Source: Albidovulum litorale
Lineage (GTDB): Bacteria; Pseudomonadota; Alphaproteobacteria; Rhodobacterales; Rhodobacteraceae
Reading direction: 5' to 3'
DNA: 64,000 nucleotides
Assembly (NCBI RefSeq): GCF_025751495.1
Contig: NZ_JAOWKZ010000003.1
Span: 186,001 to 250,000, forward strand
The translations under genes were made by a program, and so were the position numbers. The notes under the pieces are model-generated. The model was not told the origin of the DNA and ran no database searches. It worked only from the letters and a program-made list of their open reading frames with translations. Every line of letters starts with the position of its first letter. The first letter of the stretch is position 1. Below, piece after piece: positions 27,694-37,451 of the stretch.

Positions 27694-28026
27694 ATGGAAC
27701 TGACCCTGCCGCCGAAAGTGACGCCCCGCGCCTTTGCGCGGCTGGCCGAGATCAATGAAGGCACCGGTGAGGCCAAGGCCCTGCGGGTCGCGGTCGAGGG
27801 TGGCGGTTGTTCGGGGTTTCAGTATGACATCCGGCTAGACGATCCCGCCCCCGACGATCTGGTTCTGGAAGGCGGCGGCCAGAAGGTGCTGATCGACGCG
27901 GTCTCCCTGCCCTTCCTCGCGAACGCTGTCATCGACTTTTCCGAGGAACTGATCGGCGCGCGCTTCGTGGTCGAAAATCCGAACGCCACATCTTCTTGCG
28001 GCTGCGGCACCTCTTTTTCCATCTGA
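27694..28026 (+). CDS. erpA: A-type iron-sulfur carrier protein (ErpA/IscA-like)
   Basis: This 110-residue protein has the three conserved cysteines of A-type carriers: one in GGGCSGFQY and two in the terminal SSCGCGTSF. It delivers Fe-S clusters to apoproteins. The ATG at 27694 is preferred over a TTG two codons upstream. It is divergent from dgt, an arrangement common in alphaproteobacteria. ErpA versus IscA cannot be told apart from this sequence with certainty. Confidence 0.9.
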   Translation: MELTLPPKVTPRAFARLAEINEGTGEAKALRVAVEGGGCSGFQYDIRLDDPAPDDLVLEGGGQKVLIDAVSLPFLANAVIDFSEELIGARFVVENPNATSSCGCGTSFSI

Positions 28027-28073
28027 TCCCACGTCCGCGCCGTCCCGACGCGATGCTTTTTTGGCGCCTGTTT

Positions 28074-28117
28074 GTGCGGGGACGCCTTCGGTATGAGTAT
28101 TTCCGGCAAGATGAAGC
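28074..28117 (-). repeat. 3'-end repeat, degenerate copy D
   Basis: On the minus strand the stretch reads CTTCATCTTGCCGGAAATACTC followed by an imperfect GC hairpin. It matches the conserved block of copies A, B, C and E, but it lies between two plus-strand genes and is not attached to a minus-strand stop codon. It may be a relic of a lost minus-strand gene or an inserted copy. Confidence 0.5.
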
Positions 28118-28160
28118 ACATGTGCTTTTCGCCGCCCCAACGCTCTGATATGGCGCGGCC

Positions 28161-30005
28161 ATGCTCAGGATCAGTGACATAACCTATTCCGTAGAAGGCC
28201 GCCCCTTGTTCGAGGGCGCGTCCGCGACCGTTCCGACCGGTCACAAGGTCGGACTTGTCGGCGCCAACGGCGCAGGCAAGACCACGCTTTTCCGTCTGAT
28301 CCGCGGCGAACTTGCGCTCGAAAGCGGGGCGATTTCCCTGCCCGCGCGGGCGAAGATCGGAGGCGTCGCGCAAGAGGTGCCGTCTTCGTCGACCTCGCTT
28401 CTGGACACGGTTTTGGCGGCAGATACCGAACGCGCAGTGCTTATGGCCGAGGCGGAAACAGCCACTGACCCGCACCGGATCGCCGACATCCAGCACCGCC
28501 TTGCGGATATCGACGCCTGGTCGGCCGAGGCGCGGGCATCGGCAATCCTGAAGGGGCTTGGTTTCGATAACGAAGACCAGCGACGTCCCTGTTCGGACTT
28601 CTCGGGCGGCTGGCGGATGCGGGTGGCGCTGGCGGGCGTGCTTTTCGCCCAGCCCGACCTGCTTCTTCTCGACGAACCCACGAACTACCTCGACCTCGAA
28701 GGCGCGCTCTGGCTGGAAAGCTATTTGGCGAAGTATCCTCATACCGTCATCATCATCAGCCACGACCGCGGCCTTCTGAACCGGGCCGTCGGCGCGATCC
28801 TGCATCTGGAGAACCGCAAGCTGACGTTCTGGAACGGGCCTTACGACCAGTTCGCGCGTCAACGAGCCGAACAGCGCGCGGTGCAGGCCGCCGAGGCCAA
28901 GAAGCAGGAGGCACGACGCGCCCATCTGCAAAGCTTCGTCGATCGGTTCAAGGCCAAGGCGTCGAAGGCCGTGCAGGCCCAATCGCGCGTGAAGATGCTG
29001 GAAAAGATGACGCCGATCCTTGCGCCAGAAGAGGCGAAGAAGGTCGTCTTCACCTTCCCCGAACCCGAACAGCTTTCGCCACCCATCATCACGATGGAGG
29101 GGACGGCGGTCGGTTATGACGGTCCACCGGTTCTGAAGCGACTCGACCTGCGCATCGACCAGGACGACCGGATCGCGCTTCTGGGTAAGAACGGCGAGGG
29201 AAAATCAACGCTTTCCAAACTCTTGGCGGGCAAACTTCAAGCTTGCGCAGGCAAGATCGTCCGCTCATCAAAGCTGCGTATCGGCTATTTCGCCCAGCAT
29301 CAGGTCGATGAACTGCATCTTGATGAAACGCCCTTGCAGCACATCATGCGGCTGAGGCCCACCGAGGGACAGCCCAAATTGCGTGCGCGGCTTGCGGGGT
29401 TCGGCCTTGGCGCGGATCAGGCCGATACAGTCGTCGCGCGGCTCTCGGGCGGGCAGAAGGCGCGGCTCTCGCTCCTATTGGCCACGATCGACGCGCCGCA
29501 TCTGCTGATTCTCGACGAACCGACGAACCACCTCGATATTGAATCGCGCGAGGCGCTGGTTGAGGCGCTGACCGAATATTCCGGTGCGGTCATCCTCGTC
29601 AGCCACGACATGCACCTTCTGGGCCTCGTCGCCGACCGTCTCTGGTTGGTCAAAGGTGGCGCGGTCGCGCCCTATTCCGGCGATCTGGAAAGCTACCGCA
29701 AGGAGCTTCTGGCGGGCGACGAGACCGAGAAACCGGCCGAGAGGATGAAGGACAAGGCCCCGCGCCCCTCGCGCGACACGATCCTTGCCCTGAAATCAGA
29801 CTTGCGCAAATGCGAGGAAAGGCTGTCCAAACTGAATGAAATGCGCGACAAACTTGCCGCGAAGCTGGCCGATCCGGAGCTTTACGACCGTCCCGCCGAA
29901 GCGGTCGTCTGGCAGAAGAAATACGCCGAGGTGATGGAGGGGCTGGACCGCGCCGAGGCCCTTTGGCTGAAAGCAGCGGAAAAGCTGGAACTGGCGGAGG
30001 CCTGA
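28161..30005 (+). CDS. ABC-F family ATPase (Uup/ABCF3-like)
   Basis: This 614-residue soluble protein has two ATP-binding cassettes and no membrane segments. Walker A motifs are GANGAGKTT and GKNGEGKST; signatures are FSGGWRMR and LSGGQKAR; Walker B regions are LLLDEPTNYLD and LILDEPTNHLD. The linker (about 235-300) is Arg/Lys-rich and the C-terminus is a charged coiled coil (about 540-612). ABC-F proteins act on ribosomes. Four bases before marC. Confidence 0.95.
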   Translation: MLRISDITYSVEGRPLFEGASATVPTGHKVGLVGANGAGKTTLFRLIRGELALESGAISLPARAKIGGVAQEVPSSSTSLLDTVLAADTERAVLMAEAETATDPHRIADIQHRLADIDAWSAEARASAILKGLGFDNEDQRRPCSDFSGGWRMRVALAGVLFAQPDLLLLDEPTNYLDLEGALWLESYLAKYPHTVIIISHDRGLLNRAVGAILHLENRKLTFWNGPYDQFARQRAEQRAVQAAEAKKQEARRAHLQSFVDRFKAKASKAVQAQSRVKMLEKMTPILAPEEAKKVVFTFPEPEQLSPPIITMEGTAVGYDGPPVLKRLDLRIDQDDRIALLGKNGEGKSTLSKLLAGKLQACAGKIVRSSKLRIGYFAQHQVDELHLDETPLQHIMRLRPTEGQPKLRARLAGFGLGADQADTVVARLSGGQKARLSLLLATIDAPHLLILDEPTNHLDIESREALVEALTEYSGAVILVSHDMHLLGLVADRLWLVKGGAVAPYSGDLESYRKELLAGDETEKPAERMKDKAPRPSRDTILALKSDLRKCEERLSKLNEMRDKLAAKLADPELYDRPAEAVVWQKKYAEVMEGLDRAEALWLKAAEKLELAEA

Positions 30006-30008
30006 GCG

Positions 30009-30626
30009 ATGGAACTGCAATTCTACATAACCGCCTTTGTCACGCTTTTCGTGATCATCGACCCTCTGGCGCTGACGCCCCTGTTCGTTGCGCTCACGCA
30101 GGGGATGGAGGACCGCCGCCGCCGCCGTCTGGCACTGCGGTCCTGCGTCATTGCGATCATCCTGCTTACACTTTTCGGGCTACTTGGCGACAAGATCCTC
30201 GCTGTCATCGGCATCACTATGCCCGCCTTCAAGATCTCAGGCGGGATTCTTCTCTTTGTTACCGCGCTCGACATGCTCTTTGAACGGCGCACCCAACGGC
30301 GCGAAGGGCAACACGCGGACCCAGATCACGATCCATCCGTTTTTCCGCTGGCCACACCGCTCATCGCCGGGCCGGGCGCCTTTACCACGATGATCCTGCT
30401 TGTGAACAATTCCCCTGCCTCGGGCGTGGCCCACACGCTGGCCGTTCATGGCGTGATGATCACAGTCGTCGCCGTGTCCTTCCTCTTCTTCCTCGCCGCC
30501 GGGACGATCGAACGCGCTATCGGCCGGACCGGACTGCTGGTCATCACGAGGCTTCTCGGAATGCTGCTCGCCGCCCTCTCGGTTCAGTTCGTCGTTGACG
30601 GCGTCAAGGGCACCGGGCTCATCTGA
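30009..30626 (+). CDS. MarC-family integral membrane protein
   Basis: This 205-residue inner-membrane protein has six predicted hydrophobic segments and MarC hallmarks: FVIIDPLALTPLFVALT near the N-terminus and PLIAGPGAFTTMILL in the second half. Despite the family name, no proven role in antibiotic resistance exists. Starts 3 bases after the ABC-F gene and is followed by the aspartic protease gene, so the three probably form an operon. Confidence 0.92.
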   Translation: MELQFYITAFVTLFVIIDPLALTPLFVALTQGMEDRRRRRLALRSCVIAIILLTLFGLLGDKILAVIGITMPAFKISGGILLFVTALDMLFERRTQRREGQHADPDHDPSVFPLATPLIAGPGAFTTMILLVNNSPASGVAHTLAVHGVMITVVAVSFLFFLAAGTIERAIGRTGLLVITRLLGMLLAALSVQFVVDGVKGTGLI

Positions 30627-30629
30627 GAC

Positions 30630-31205
30630 ATGGACAGCGAAGACCTTCCCCGGCTCATCTATCTCGTTTTGCTCGGCGCGGCGGTCGGAGGCTATTTCCT
30701 GATGCAAAACCGCGACCGGCTGGGCAAGACCGCACAGCAGGCGGCAATCTGGGCGCTGATTTTCCTCGGCGCGATCGCCATTGCGGGCGTCTGGGGCGAT
30801 GTCAGGCGCGGCGCCTATCCGACCGAAGCCGTAGTCAGGGGGAACACTCTGGAAGTCCCGGTGGCCGATGACGGGCATTTCTACCTTGCGGCAGAAATCA
30901 ACGGCGCCAAGATCCTGTTCGTCGTCGATACCGGGGCAAGCGAGATCGTGCTGAACCGCCGCGACGCCGAACGCGTCGGGCTGGACCCGGACAGGCTGAA
31001 CTTCTTCGGCAGCGCGATGACGGCGAACGGAATGGTGGAAACTGCCCCCGTCCGGCTGGAGAGCTTCACGCTCGGCGGCCTTACGGACACCAACCTACCG
31101 GCTGTCGTGAATGGTGGCGAACTTGATACCTCGCTTCTGGGGATGAGGTATCTCGGCCGCTTCGAGATGACGTTGCGGCCGGACCGGCTGATCCTGAAAC
31201 GATAG
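30630..31205 (+). CDS. TIGR02281-type membrane-anchored retropepsin-like aspartic protease
   Basis: This 191-residue protein has two N-terminal hydrophobic segments (about 8-25 and 38-57) and a single retroviral-type aspartic protease domain. The catalytic motif is VVDTGASEIVL near residue 96, and the hydrophobic partner LLGMRYLGRF is near the end. One domain implies a homodimeric active site. Likely periplasmic domain with membrane anchor. Substrate unknown. Confidence 0.88.
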   Translation: MDSEDLPRLIYLVLLGAAVGGYFLMQNRDRLGKTAQQAAIWALIFLGAIAIAGVWGDVRRGAYPTEAVVRGNTLEVPVADDGHFYLAAEINGAKILFVVDTGASEIVLNRRDAERVGLDPDRLNFFGSAMTANGMVETAPVRLESFTLGGLTDTNLPAVVNGGELDTSLLGMRYLGRFEMTLRPDRLILKR

Positions 31206-31299
31206 GCTGCCGGAACTGGTGCTGGGGCAGGAGCGACAAATTGTACCCGCGACAAGGTCGCGCTTGCGGAACGCGGTGATGCGGGATTAGGCAGTCAGC

Positions 31300-32517
31300 A
31301 TGGAAGTCACTGCCCCCCTGCCCGACTATTCGCACCGAGCAAAGCGAAACGTCTTCGTTCTGATCCTCGCGCAGGCTGTGCTTGGGGCACAGATGCCAAT
31401 GGTCTTCATCGTCGGGGGATTGTCGGGGCAGATGCTGTCGCCAAATCCCTGCCTCGCCACGCTGCCCATCACAATGATCGTTCTGTCGTCGATGCTGATG
31501 GCGACACCTATGTCTGCGCTGATGGGGCGTTTTGGCCGACGGGCGGGGTTTTGGCTCGGCACGACGGGGGGCGCGGTGGGCGCAGCCGTCAGCGCGGCCG
31601 GTCTGTATCTGGGTTCGTTCCTGATCTTCCTTGCGGGGTCTTTCCTTACCGGTATCTACATGTCGGCGCAGGGGTTTTACCGGTTTGCCGCCGCCGATAC
31701 GGCGTCGGACACTTTCCGACCCAAAGCGATTTCCTGGGTTATGGCGGGGGGACTCGCCTCGGCCATCGTGGGACCGCAGATCGCTAAACTCACCACGGAC
31801 GCCTTGCCTGTTGCCTTCCTCGGCACCTATCTGGCGATCGCGATCCTGAACATTCTCGGTGCGGGGCTCTTCCTTTTGCTCGACATTCCTCGACCGCCAA
31901 GGCGGCGCGATGGCGAGCCGATGGGGCGAAGCCGGGCAGAGATGTTGCGCGACCCGACGATCCTTGTCGCGATGATCTGCGCGATGGTGAGTTACGCGCT
32001 GATGAACCTCGTCATGACCTCGACCCCGCTCGCCGTCGTCGGTTGCGGATTTGAGGAAGGCGATGCCGCCGATATCGTCTCGGCCCATGTGCTGGCGATG
32101 TTCATCCCCTCCTTTTTCACGGGTCATCTCATCGCGCGCTTCGGTCCGCCGGCGGTCATGGGCACGGGCCTTGCCATCCTGGCAGGCGCCGGGGCGGTTG
32201 CCCTGTCGGGGGTCGAACTGGAACAGTTCTATGTCGCGCTGATCCTTCTCGGTCTCGGCTGGAACTTCGGCTTCATCGGCGCGACGACACTTCTCGCCTC
32301 GGCCCACGCACCCGAGGAAAGGGGTCGGATTCAGGGGATCAATGACCTCGTGGTTTTTGGCGGGGTGACGATGGCTTCGCTGGCCTCCGGCGGCCTGATG
32401 AACTGCTCCGGGACGAGTGTTATCGCGGGGTGGCAGGCCGTGAATCTCGCCATGCTGCCGTTTCTGGTTCTGGCGGGCGGGTCGCTGATCTGGCTGGTGC
32501 TCAGACCTCGGGGCTGA
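31300..32517 (+). CDS. Major facilitator superfamily transporter
   Basis: This 405-residue inner-membrane protein has about twelve transmembrane segments. The loop 2-3 signature is seen as GRFGRRAGFWLGTTGG. The centre loop is short and basic (RPPRRRDGEP). No specificity determinant is recognised and the neighbours do not suggest a substrate. Convergent with the minus-strand operon that ends at 32576, with a 3'-end repeat between them. Confidence 0.88.
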   Translation: MEVTAPLPDYSHRAKRNVFVLILAQAVLGAQMPMVFIVGGLSGQMLSPNPCLATLPITMIVLSSMLMATPMSALMGRFGRRAGFWLGTTGGAVGAAVSAAGLYLGSFLIFLAGSFLTGIYMSAQGFYRFAAADTASDTFRPKAISWVMAGGLASAIVGPQIAKLTTDALPVAFLGTYLAIAILNILGAGLFLLLDIPRPPRRRDGEPMGRSRAEMLRDPTILVAMICAMVSYALMNLVMTSTPLAVVGCGFEEGDAADIVSAHVLAMFIPSFFTGHLIARFGPPAVMGTGLAILAGAGAVALSGVELEQFYVALILLGLGWNFGFIGATTLLASAHAPEERGRIQGINDLVVFGGVTMASLASGGLMNCSGTSVIAGWQAVNLAMLPFLVLAGGSLIWLVLRPRG

Positions 32518-32525
32518 GGCGGGAC

Positions 32526-32573
32526 CGCGGGCCAGCCCCCGGCCCCCCCGGAGTACTACAAGACAGAAAGTGG
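32526..32573 (-). repeat. 3'-end GC-hairpin repeat, copy E
   Basis: On the minus strand after the stop at 32576 the sequence reads CTTTCTGTCTTG, TAGTACTCC, a G-run, GGCCGGGGGC and an imperfect GC hairpin. It keeps the order of copies A to C with more changes. It lies between convergent genes, a natural place for a transcription end. Confidence 0.5.
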
Positions 32574-32575
32574 CG

Positions 32576-33343
32576 TTAGAAGCGGCCGGTCATCGCGCGG
32601 TTCAGAAGCGCCCATTTGCGGGCGAGCGGGGAGAGGTTAAGCCTGCCATCGGCAATGCGGCACGGGTCATGCTCTGCCCGTTTCAAGACCGCATCGGCCG
32701 TGGCGCCGGACCAAAGTGCGGGCCGGGCGATGCGGGGAATGGCCGCTGCTTTCGCCCGGGCGATGCGGGCACGGCCTTCGGTGGCGAGTGCCCGCAGCGT
32801 TTCCGGCCGTCCATCTGCAAAGGGGAAACGTCCGCGCGCCTCCAGTTCCGGCGCGGCGCGCAAGTACGCAGCCAGCCCCGCCCCCCAGGCGAAGTCGCGC
32901 ACCGGTCCCTCGCATGAAGACGGCGCACCGAGCGTGAGGGCCGCGGCCCAGATCAGATTGCCCGAGGTCTGGTCGAGGTAGGCCTCGAAGGCTTCGCGAT
33001 CCTCGAATGGATCACGCCAGCAATCCCAACGCCGCGCTTCGGCGATCTCGGCCAAAAGTGGCGCGAGCGTGGGGTCGCCCTGCAACATGGGGGCAAGACA
33101 CTCGGTCACCGGATGGCCGGGCCGGTCGAATCCCGCGGCGAGATCAGTAATTGTGTCGATCCACCATTGCAGCCGCATCTCGGCCACCATCGGCTCGGAT
33201 GCGGCCCAAGGAGCGCGGGCGATTTCAAGATTGGCGGCGTAAAGCGGCCAGAGTTTCCACCGCACTGCGGCGGGCGCCGCCATGGTCGCGGCGAACCGGT
33301 CGGGATCGCCCTCCTCAACCAGTGAGGCGCAGGCGTCGGTCAT
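32576..33343 (-). CDS. Squalene/phytoene synthase-like protein (NDUFAF6-type)
   Basis: This 255-residue all-helical protein has trans-isoprenyl diphosphate synthase resemblance. A first Asp-rich-like motif is in RLQWWIDTITD, but the second catalytic motif of CrtB/SQS is not clear (YLDQTSGNLIW). That fits the short alphaproteobacterial group related to mitochondrial NDUFAF6, a complex I assembly factor, better than a carotenoid enzyme. It overlaps the methyltransferase upstream by 4 bases and is the last gene of the cysS operon. Confidence 0.75.
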   Translation of the reverse strand: MTDACASLVEEGDPDRFAATMAAPAAVRWKLWPLYAANLEIARAPWAASEPMVAEMRLQWWIDTITDLAAGFDRPGHPVTECLAPMLQGDPTLAPLLAEIAEARRWDCWRDPFEDREAFEAYLDQTSGNLIWAAALTLGAPSSCEGPVRDFAWGAGLAAYLRAAPELEARGRFPFADGRPETLRALATEGRARIARAKAAAIPRIARPALWSGATADAVLKRAEHDPCRIADGRLNLSPLARKWALLNRAMTGRF

Positions 33344-34050
33344 GCCGGCTCCACGATGCTCAGAAGGTAGGCGATCTCGGTCGGCGCGGCACGCCAGCCC
33401 GCAAACTCGGTCTCCGCCGCGTCGAGTTCGCGGGCCAGATCCGGCCCCGCCCCGATCCTGAGCCGCGCGGCACGCGACATCAGCGGCAGGTAATAGTCGA
33501 GCCAGGCGCGCCCGGTGATGACCCGCGTGGCGCGTGTCCTGAAGCCTGCGCTTTCCACGCGCGAGGCGATCTTGTCCGCCGTACCGACGCCGGGACAGTC
33601 GGCCCAGAAAGACTCGGCAGCTTTCGACGGCGGATCGGTCAGAAAGACCGGTTCGGAAAAGGCGATGACGCCCCGCGGCGCAAGCGCCGAACGCCAGCGG
33701 GTAAGGGCCGTCTCGATGCCAAGAAAGTACACCGCGCCCGCCGACCAGATAAGGTCAGCCTGGCCGGTGATCGCTTCCATATCACCGCACCAAACCCGGA
33801 CGCGCGGGCCAAAACAGCTGAGCCGGTCGCGCGCCTCCTCGACGAAATGGGGCACTATGTCAAAACCGTCCACTTCCACCTTGGGCAGGGTCGTGGCGAA
33901 GGCCTCCATATCCGCGCCGGGGCCGCACCCTGCATCGATGATTTGCGCGGGCGGGTCGATCTGTTCCAGCACCCAGAGAACGTCCTCAGCCGTCCCCGGT
34001 CCCTGCCGGGGAATTCCTCGGTGAAGCGTGAAAAATGCCTCTTCGCTCAT
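33340..34050 (-). CDS. Class I SAM-dependent methyltransferase
   Basis: This 236-residue protein has motif I in IIDAGCGPGADMEAFA (about 48-63), an acidic motif II region VEVDGFDIVPHFVEEAR, and WSAGAVYFLG after strand 4. Small-molecule methyltransferases of this type are hard to assign. It is coupled by 4-base overlaps to cimA before it and the phytoene-synthase-like gene after it. Confidence 0.85.
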   Translation of the reverse strand: MSEEAFFTLHRGIPRQGPGTAEDVLWVLEQIDPPAQIIDAGCGPGADMEAFATTLPKVEVDGFDIVPHFVEEARDRLSCFGPRVRVWCGDMEAITGQADLIWSAGAVYFLGIETALTRWRSALAPRGVIAFSEPVFLTDPPSKAAESFWADCPGVGTADKIASRVESAGFRTRATRVITGRAWLDYYLPLMSRAARLRIGAGPDLARELDAAETEFAGWRAAPTEIAYLLSIVEPA

Positions 34051-35669
34051 GCCGGCGTCACACCGTCATGGACGAGCTTCCAGGTGATCGCATCAAGAAG
34101 CGCCTCGAACGAGGCGTCGACGATGTTCGGGCTGACGCCGACCGTGGACCAGCGGTGCCCCGCCCCGTCCTCGCTGTCGATGATGACGCGGGTCACGGCC
34201 TCGGTGCCGCCTTGCGTGATCCGCACCTTGAAATCGACGAGCTTCATGTCATCGATCGCCGCCTGATAGGGGCCAAGATCCTTGGCGAGCGCCTTGGCCA
34301 GTGCGTTGACCGGGCCCCGGTCGCTGCCCGTCTCATCCATGCTTTCGCTGACTGACAGGGTCTTTTCGCCGCCGATCTTCACAACGACAACTGCCTCCGA
34401 GAGCGTCACCATACGGTTGTACTTGTTCTTCCGCCGCTCGACGGTGACGCGGTAGCGTTTGACCTCGAAGAAGTCGGGCAAAAGGCCAAGCTCCCGCCGC
34501 GCGAGCAGTTCGAACGAGGCCTGCGCACCGTCATACGCGTAACCCTGATCCTCCCGCTCCTTGATGATCTCAAGGATGCGCGACAGGGTCGGATCCTTCG
34601 GCGCGACCTCGATCCCGGCTGCGGCAAGGCGCATGCGCAGGTTCGACTGACCCGCCTGATTGGACACCGGGATCACGCGTTCATTTCCGACAAGGGCGGG
34701 ATTGATGTGTTCGTAGGTTGTCGGATCCTTGAGGATCGCGCTCGCGTGCAGCCCGGCCTTGTGGGCAAAGGCCGACGCGCCGACATAGGCGGCAGAGCGC
34801 AGCGGCACCCGGTTCAGGATATCGTCGAGCATCCGGCTCGCCCGGGTGAGGTTTTTCAGCGCGTCCTTCGTAACACCTGTCTGATACCGGCTGGCATAGG
34901 GTTCCTTCAAGAGAAGCGTCGGGATCAACGCCGTCAGATTGGCATTGCCGCAACGCTCTCCGAGCCCGTTCAACGTACCCTGAATCTGCCGCGCGCCCGC
35001 ATCGACGGCGGCAAGGCTCGCGGCGACGGCATTTTCGGTATCGTTATGGGTGTGTATGCCCAGATGGTCGCCGGGAATGCCCGCAGCGATGACCTCGGCG
35101 GTGATGCGGCCGATTTCGGCGGGCAAGGTGCCGCCATTGGTGTCGCAGAGCACGATCCAGCGGGCACCGGCCTCAAGCGCCGCCTTCAGGCAGTCGAGCG
35201 CGTAGGTCGGGTTGGCCCTGTAACCGTCAAAGAAATGCTCGGCGTCAAAGATCGCCTCGCGGCCCTTCGCGACGAGATGGGCAACAGAGGCGCCGATGTT
35301 TTCGAGGTTTTCGTCAAGCGTGATGCCGAGCGCGGTCGTGACGTGGAAGTCATGGGTTTTTCCGACAAGGCAAACGGCGGGCGTATCCGCGTTCAGGACC
35401 CCGGCGAGCGTGTCGTCATTCTCGGCCGAGCGCCCTGTCCGCTTGGTCATGCCGAAGGCTGTGAAGGTGGCGCGGGTTTCGGGGCGGTTCTCGAAAAACT
35501 CGCTGTCGGTCGGGTTGGCCCCGGGCCAGCCACCCTCGATATGGTCGATGCCAAGCGCGTCGAGCGCCTCGGCAATCTGACGCTTTTCGGGAACCGAGAA
35601 CTGCACGCCCTGCGTCTGCTGCCCGTCACGCAAAGTGGTATCGTAGAGGTAGAGGCGTTCCGGATTCAT
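34047..35669 (-). CDS. cimA: Citramalate synthase
   Basis: This 540-residue enzyme of the DRE-TIM family condenses pyruvate with acetyl-CoA to (R)-citramalate, giving a threonine-independent route to isoleucine. The active-site motif is [18 protein letters not shown]; the metal-binding [13 protein letters not shown] block follows. The C-terminal LeuA allosteric domain starts near residue 400. Length fits CimA rather than the shorter LeuA. The start overlaps the cysS stop by 4 bases. Confidence 0.92.
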   Translation of the reverse strand: MNPERLYLYDTTLRDGQQTQGVQFSVPEKRQIAEALDALGIDHIEGGWPGANPTDSEFFENRPETRATFTAFGMTKRTGRSAENDDTLAGVLNADTPAVCLVGKTHDFHVTTALGITLDENLENIGASVAHLVAKGREAIFDAEHFFDGYRANPTYALDCLKAALEAGARWIVLCDTNGGTLPAEIGRITAEVIAAGIPGDHLGIHTHNDTENAVAASLAAVDAGARQIQGTLNGLGERCGNANLTALIPTLLLKEPYASRYQTGVTKDALKNLTRASRMLDDILNRVPLRSAAYVGASAFAHKAGLHASAILKDPTTYEHINPALVGNERVIPVSNQAGQSNLRMRLAAAGIEVAPKDPTLSRILEIIKEREDQGYAYDGAQASFELLARRELGLLPDFFEVKRYRVTVERRKNKYNRMVTLSEAVVVVKIGGEKTLSVSESMDETGSDRGPVNALAKALAKDLGPYQAAIDDMKLVDFKVRITQGGTEAVTRVIIDSEDGAGHRWSTVGVSPNIVDASFEALLDAITWKLVHDGVTPA

Positions 35670-37087
35670 CTGAGCGCCTCAAGTTTTGACAAGTCGAAGC
35701 CCTTCGCGATTTCCCATTCCACACCCTGAGGTGTGTCCTTCACCACGACACCCGCAGCCGCAAAGCCGTCCCTGAGCGCGTCAGCACGGGCAAAATCCTT
35801 TGCCTTGCGGGCGTTCAATCGAGCCTGCAGAAGTTCTTCGATCAACGCCGAAACCGCAGCGTCCGGACCTTCGCTCACCGCCCAGGCCCCCTGCTCATCC
35901 CCGAGAAGCCCCAGCAGCGCTGCCGACGCCTTCAGGCCGGCGGCGTCTCCAGACGCCGCCAAAGCGTGCAGTGCCGCAATAGCACCCGCAGTGTTTACAT
36001 CGTCTGCAATTGCCTCGACGACACTGGAGGCCGGATTAGCGGTCGGCCTAACCTCATTGGTCATCGCTCGCCATTTCCGCAGTGTCGCCTCGGCTTGATG
36101 TGCCTTCTCGTCGGTCCAGTCCATTGGCTTGGAATAGTGCGTACCAAGATATACAAACCGGATCACCTCGCCCGGAACCTTCCAGCCGCCGGACCAGTTG
36201 CCTTCCAACAGATCGCGCACAGTGAAGAAGTTGCCGAGCGATTTCGACATCTTCTTGCCTTCGACCTGCAGCATCTCGTTGTGCATCCAGACCCGGGCGA
36301 ATTCGGCCTCAGGGTGGCTGCACATCGACTGGGCGATCTCGTTCTCGTGGTGCGGGAATTGCAGGTCGATGCCGCCGCCATGGATGTCGAATGACTGACC
36401 CAGCAGTTCGTGGCTCATCGCCGAGCATTCAATATGCCAGCCGGGGCGGCCACGTCCCCATGGGCTCTCCCAGCCCGGCAGGTCGTCGGTGGAGGGCTTC
36501 CACAGCACGAAATCCATGGGGTCTTCCTTGAAGGGCGCCACCTCGACGCGCGCGCCCGCGATCATGTCATCGACCGAGCGGCCCGAGAGTTTGCCATAAG
36601 CCTCATAGGAGCGGACACGGAAGAGGACGTGACCCTCTTTCTCATAGGCGTGGCCCTTGGCAATCAGGTCGGAAATCATCGCAATCATCTGGCCGATATA
36701 TTCGGTGGCGCGTGGCTCGGCTGACGGTGTCAGGTTGCCGAGCGCGCCCATGTCGTCGTGATACCAGCGGATCGTCTCATCCGTGCGCTCTCGGATGAGC
36801 TCCTCCAGCGTGCGCGGGTCGCCCGCATCCTTGCGGCGCTGAGCTTCGGCGTTGATCTTGTCGTCGACGTCGGTGAAGTTCCGCACATAGGTGACGTGGT
36901 CGTCCCCGTAGACGTGACGCAGCAGCCGGAAGAGCACGTCGAAGACGATTACGGGCCGCGCATTGCCGATATGGGCGCGGTCATAAACCGTCGGCCCGCA
37001 GACATACATCCGCACGTTATTCGGGTCGATGGGCGCGAAGACCTCTTTCTTGCGGGTCTTCGTATTGGTGAGCCTGATCTCGGTCAT
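35666..37087 (-). CDS. cysS: Cysteinyl-tRNA synthetase
   Basis: This 473-residue class I synthetase has HIGH as [12 protein letters not shown], zinc-binding Cys29 in [10 protein letters not shown] with WHIECSAMS later, and KMSKS as [11 protein letters not shown]. Charges tRNA-Cys. First gene of the cysS-cimA-methyltransferase-phytoene-synthase-like operon, with every junction a 4-base overlap. Confidence 0.97.
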   Translation of the reverse strand: MTEIRLTNTKTRKKEVFAPIDPNNVRMYVCGPTVYDRAHIGNARPVIVFDVLFRLLRHVYGDDHVTYVRNFTDVDDKINAEAQRRKDAGDPRTLEELIRERTDETIRWYHDDMGALGNLTPSAEPRATEYIGQMIAMISDLIAKGHAYEKEGHVLFRVRSYEAYGKLSGRSVDDMIAGARVEVAPFKEDPMDFVLWKPSTDDLPGWESPWGRGRPGWHIECSAMSHELLGQSFDIHGGGIDLQFPHHENEIAQSMCSHPEAEFARVWMHNEMLQVEGKKMSKSLGNFFTVRDLLEGNWSGGWKVPGEVIRFVYLGTHYSKPMDWTDEKAHQAEATLRKWRAMTNEVRPTANPASSVVEAIADDVNTAGAIAALHALAASGDAAGLKASAALLGLLGDEQGAWAVSEGPDAAVSALIEELLQARLNARKAKDFARADALRDGFAAAGVVVKDTPQGVEWEIAKGFDLSKLEALR

Positions 37088-37451
37088 GCCTATATCCCTT
37101 GCGCACGCATCCCGGCGGCGGGCTTACCAGTCTCTCGGTTCGATGGAAACAGAAGAACGGCCCGCCTGACTTATGTCAGCCGGTAATGCAGCAAATGCAG
37201 ATGGTGCCGTTTACCTTCATGGGCTTTTGCATAATGCACTTTCCCAATTCTGCCAAGACTATCCAAGCGAGTTCCGGCCACCGGCACAGCAATTCATTGA
37301 GGCGCTCTGGCCAAACAACGGTTGGCGGATCCGCGGACGCGGGCGGCACGATAGTTCGCCAAATCCGTCTGGCTTTATCAAAACGAAAGGGCAACGCCCG
37401 GCTGAGCGTTGCCCCTGTTCTAAATGCGCCGCCTGATGGTGCGAATTCAGA
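37088..37451. other. Intergenic stretch between cysS and the lipoprotein gene
   Basis: This 364-base gap should hold the cysS operon promoter near its left end and carries the terminator of the lipoprotein gene (37380-37414). Short frames cross the remainder, but none has a convincing start or protein-like pattern. No RNA gene recognised. Confidence 0.45.
37380..37414 (-). terminator. Terminator of the DUF6778-type lipoprotein gene
   Basis: On the minus strand GGGCAACGC pairs with GCGTTGCCC (37389-37414) across an 8-base loop, followed by a T-rich TTTCGTTTT. It lies 38 bases after the lipoprotein stop. Confidence 0.75.

Noticed and set aside
31081-32307. 408-codon minus-strand frame opposite the MFS gene
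   Set aside because: Arg/His/Gly-rich antisense shadow; the plus-strand MFS protein has clear membrane segments.
37173-37436. 87-codon plus-strand frame between cysS and the lipoprotein gene
   Set aside because: No ribosome site, and it runs through the intrinsic terminator of the lipoprotein gene.
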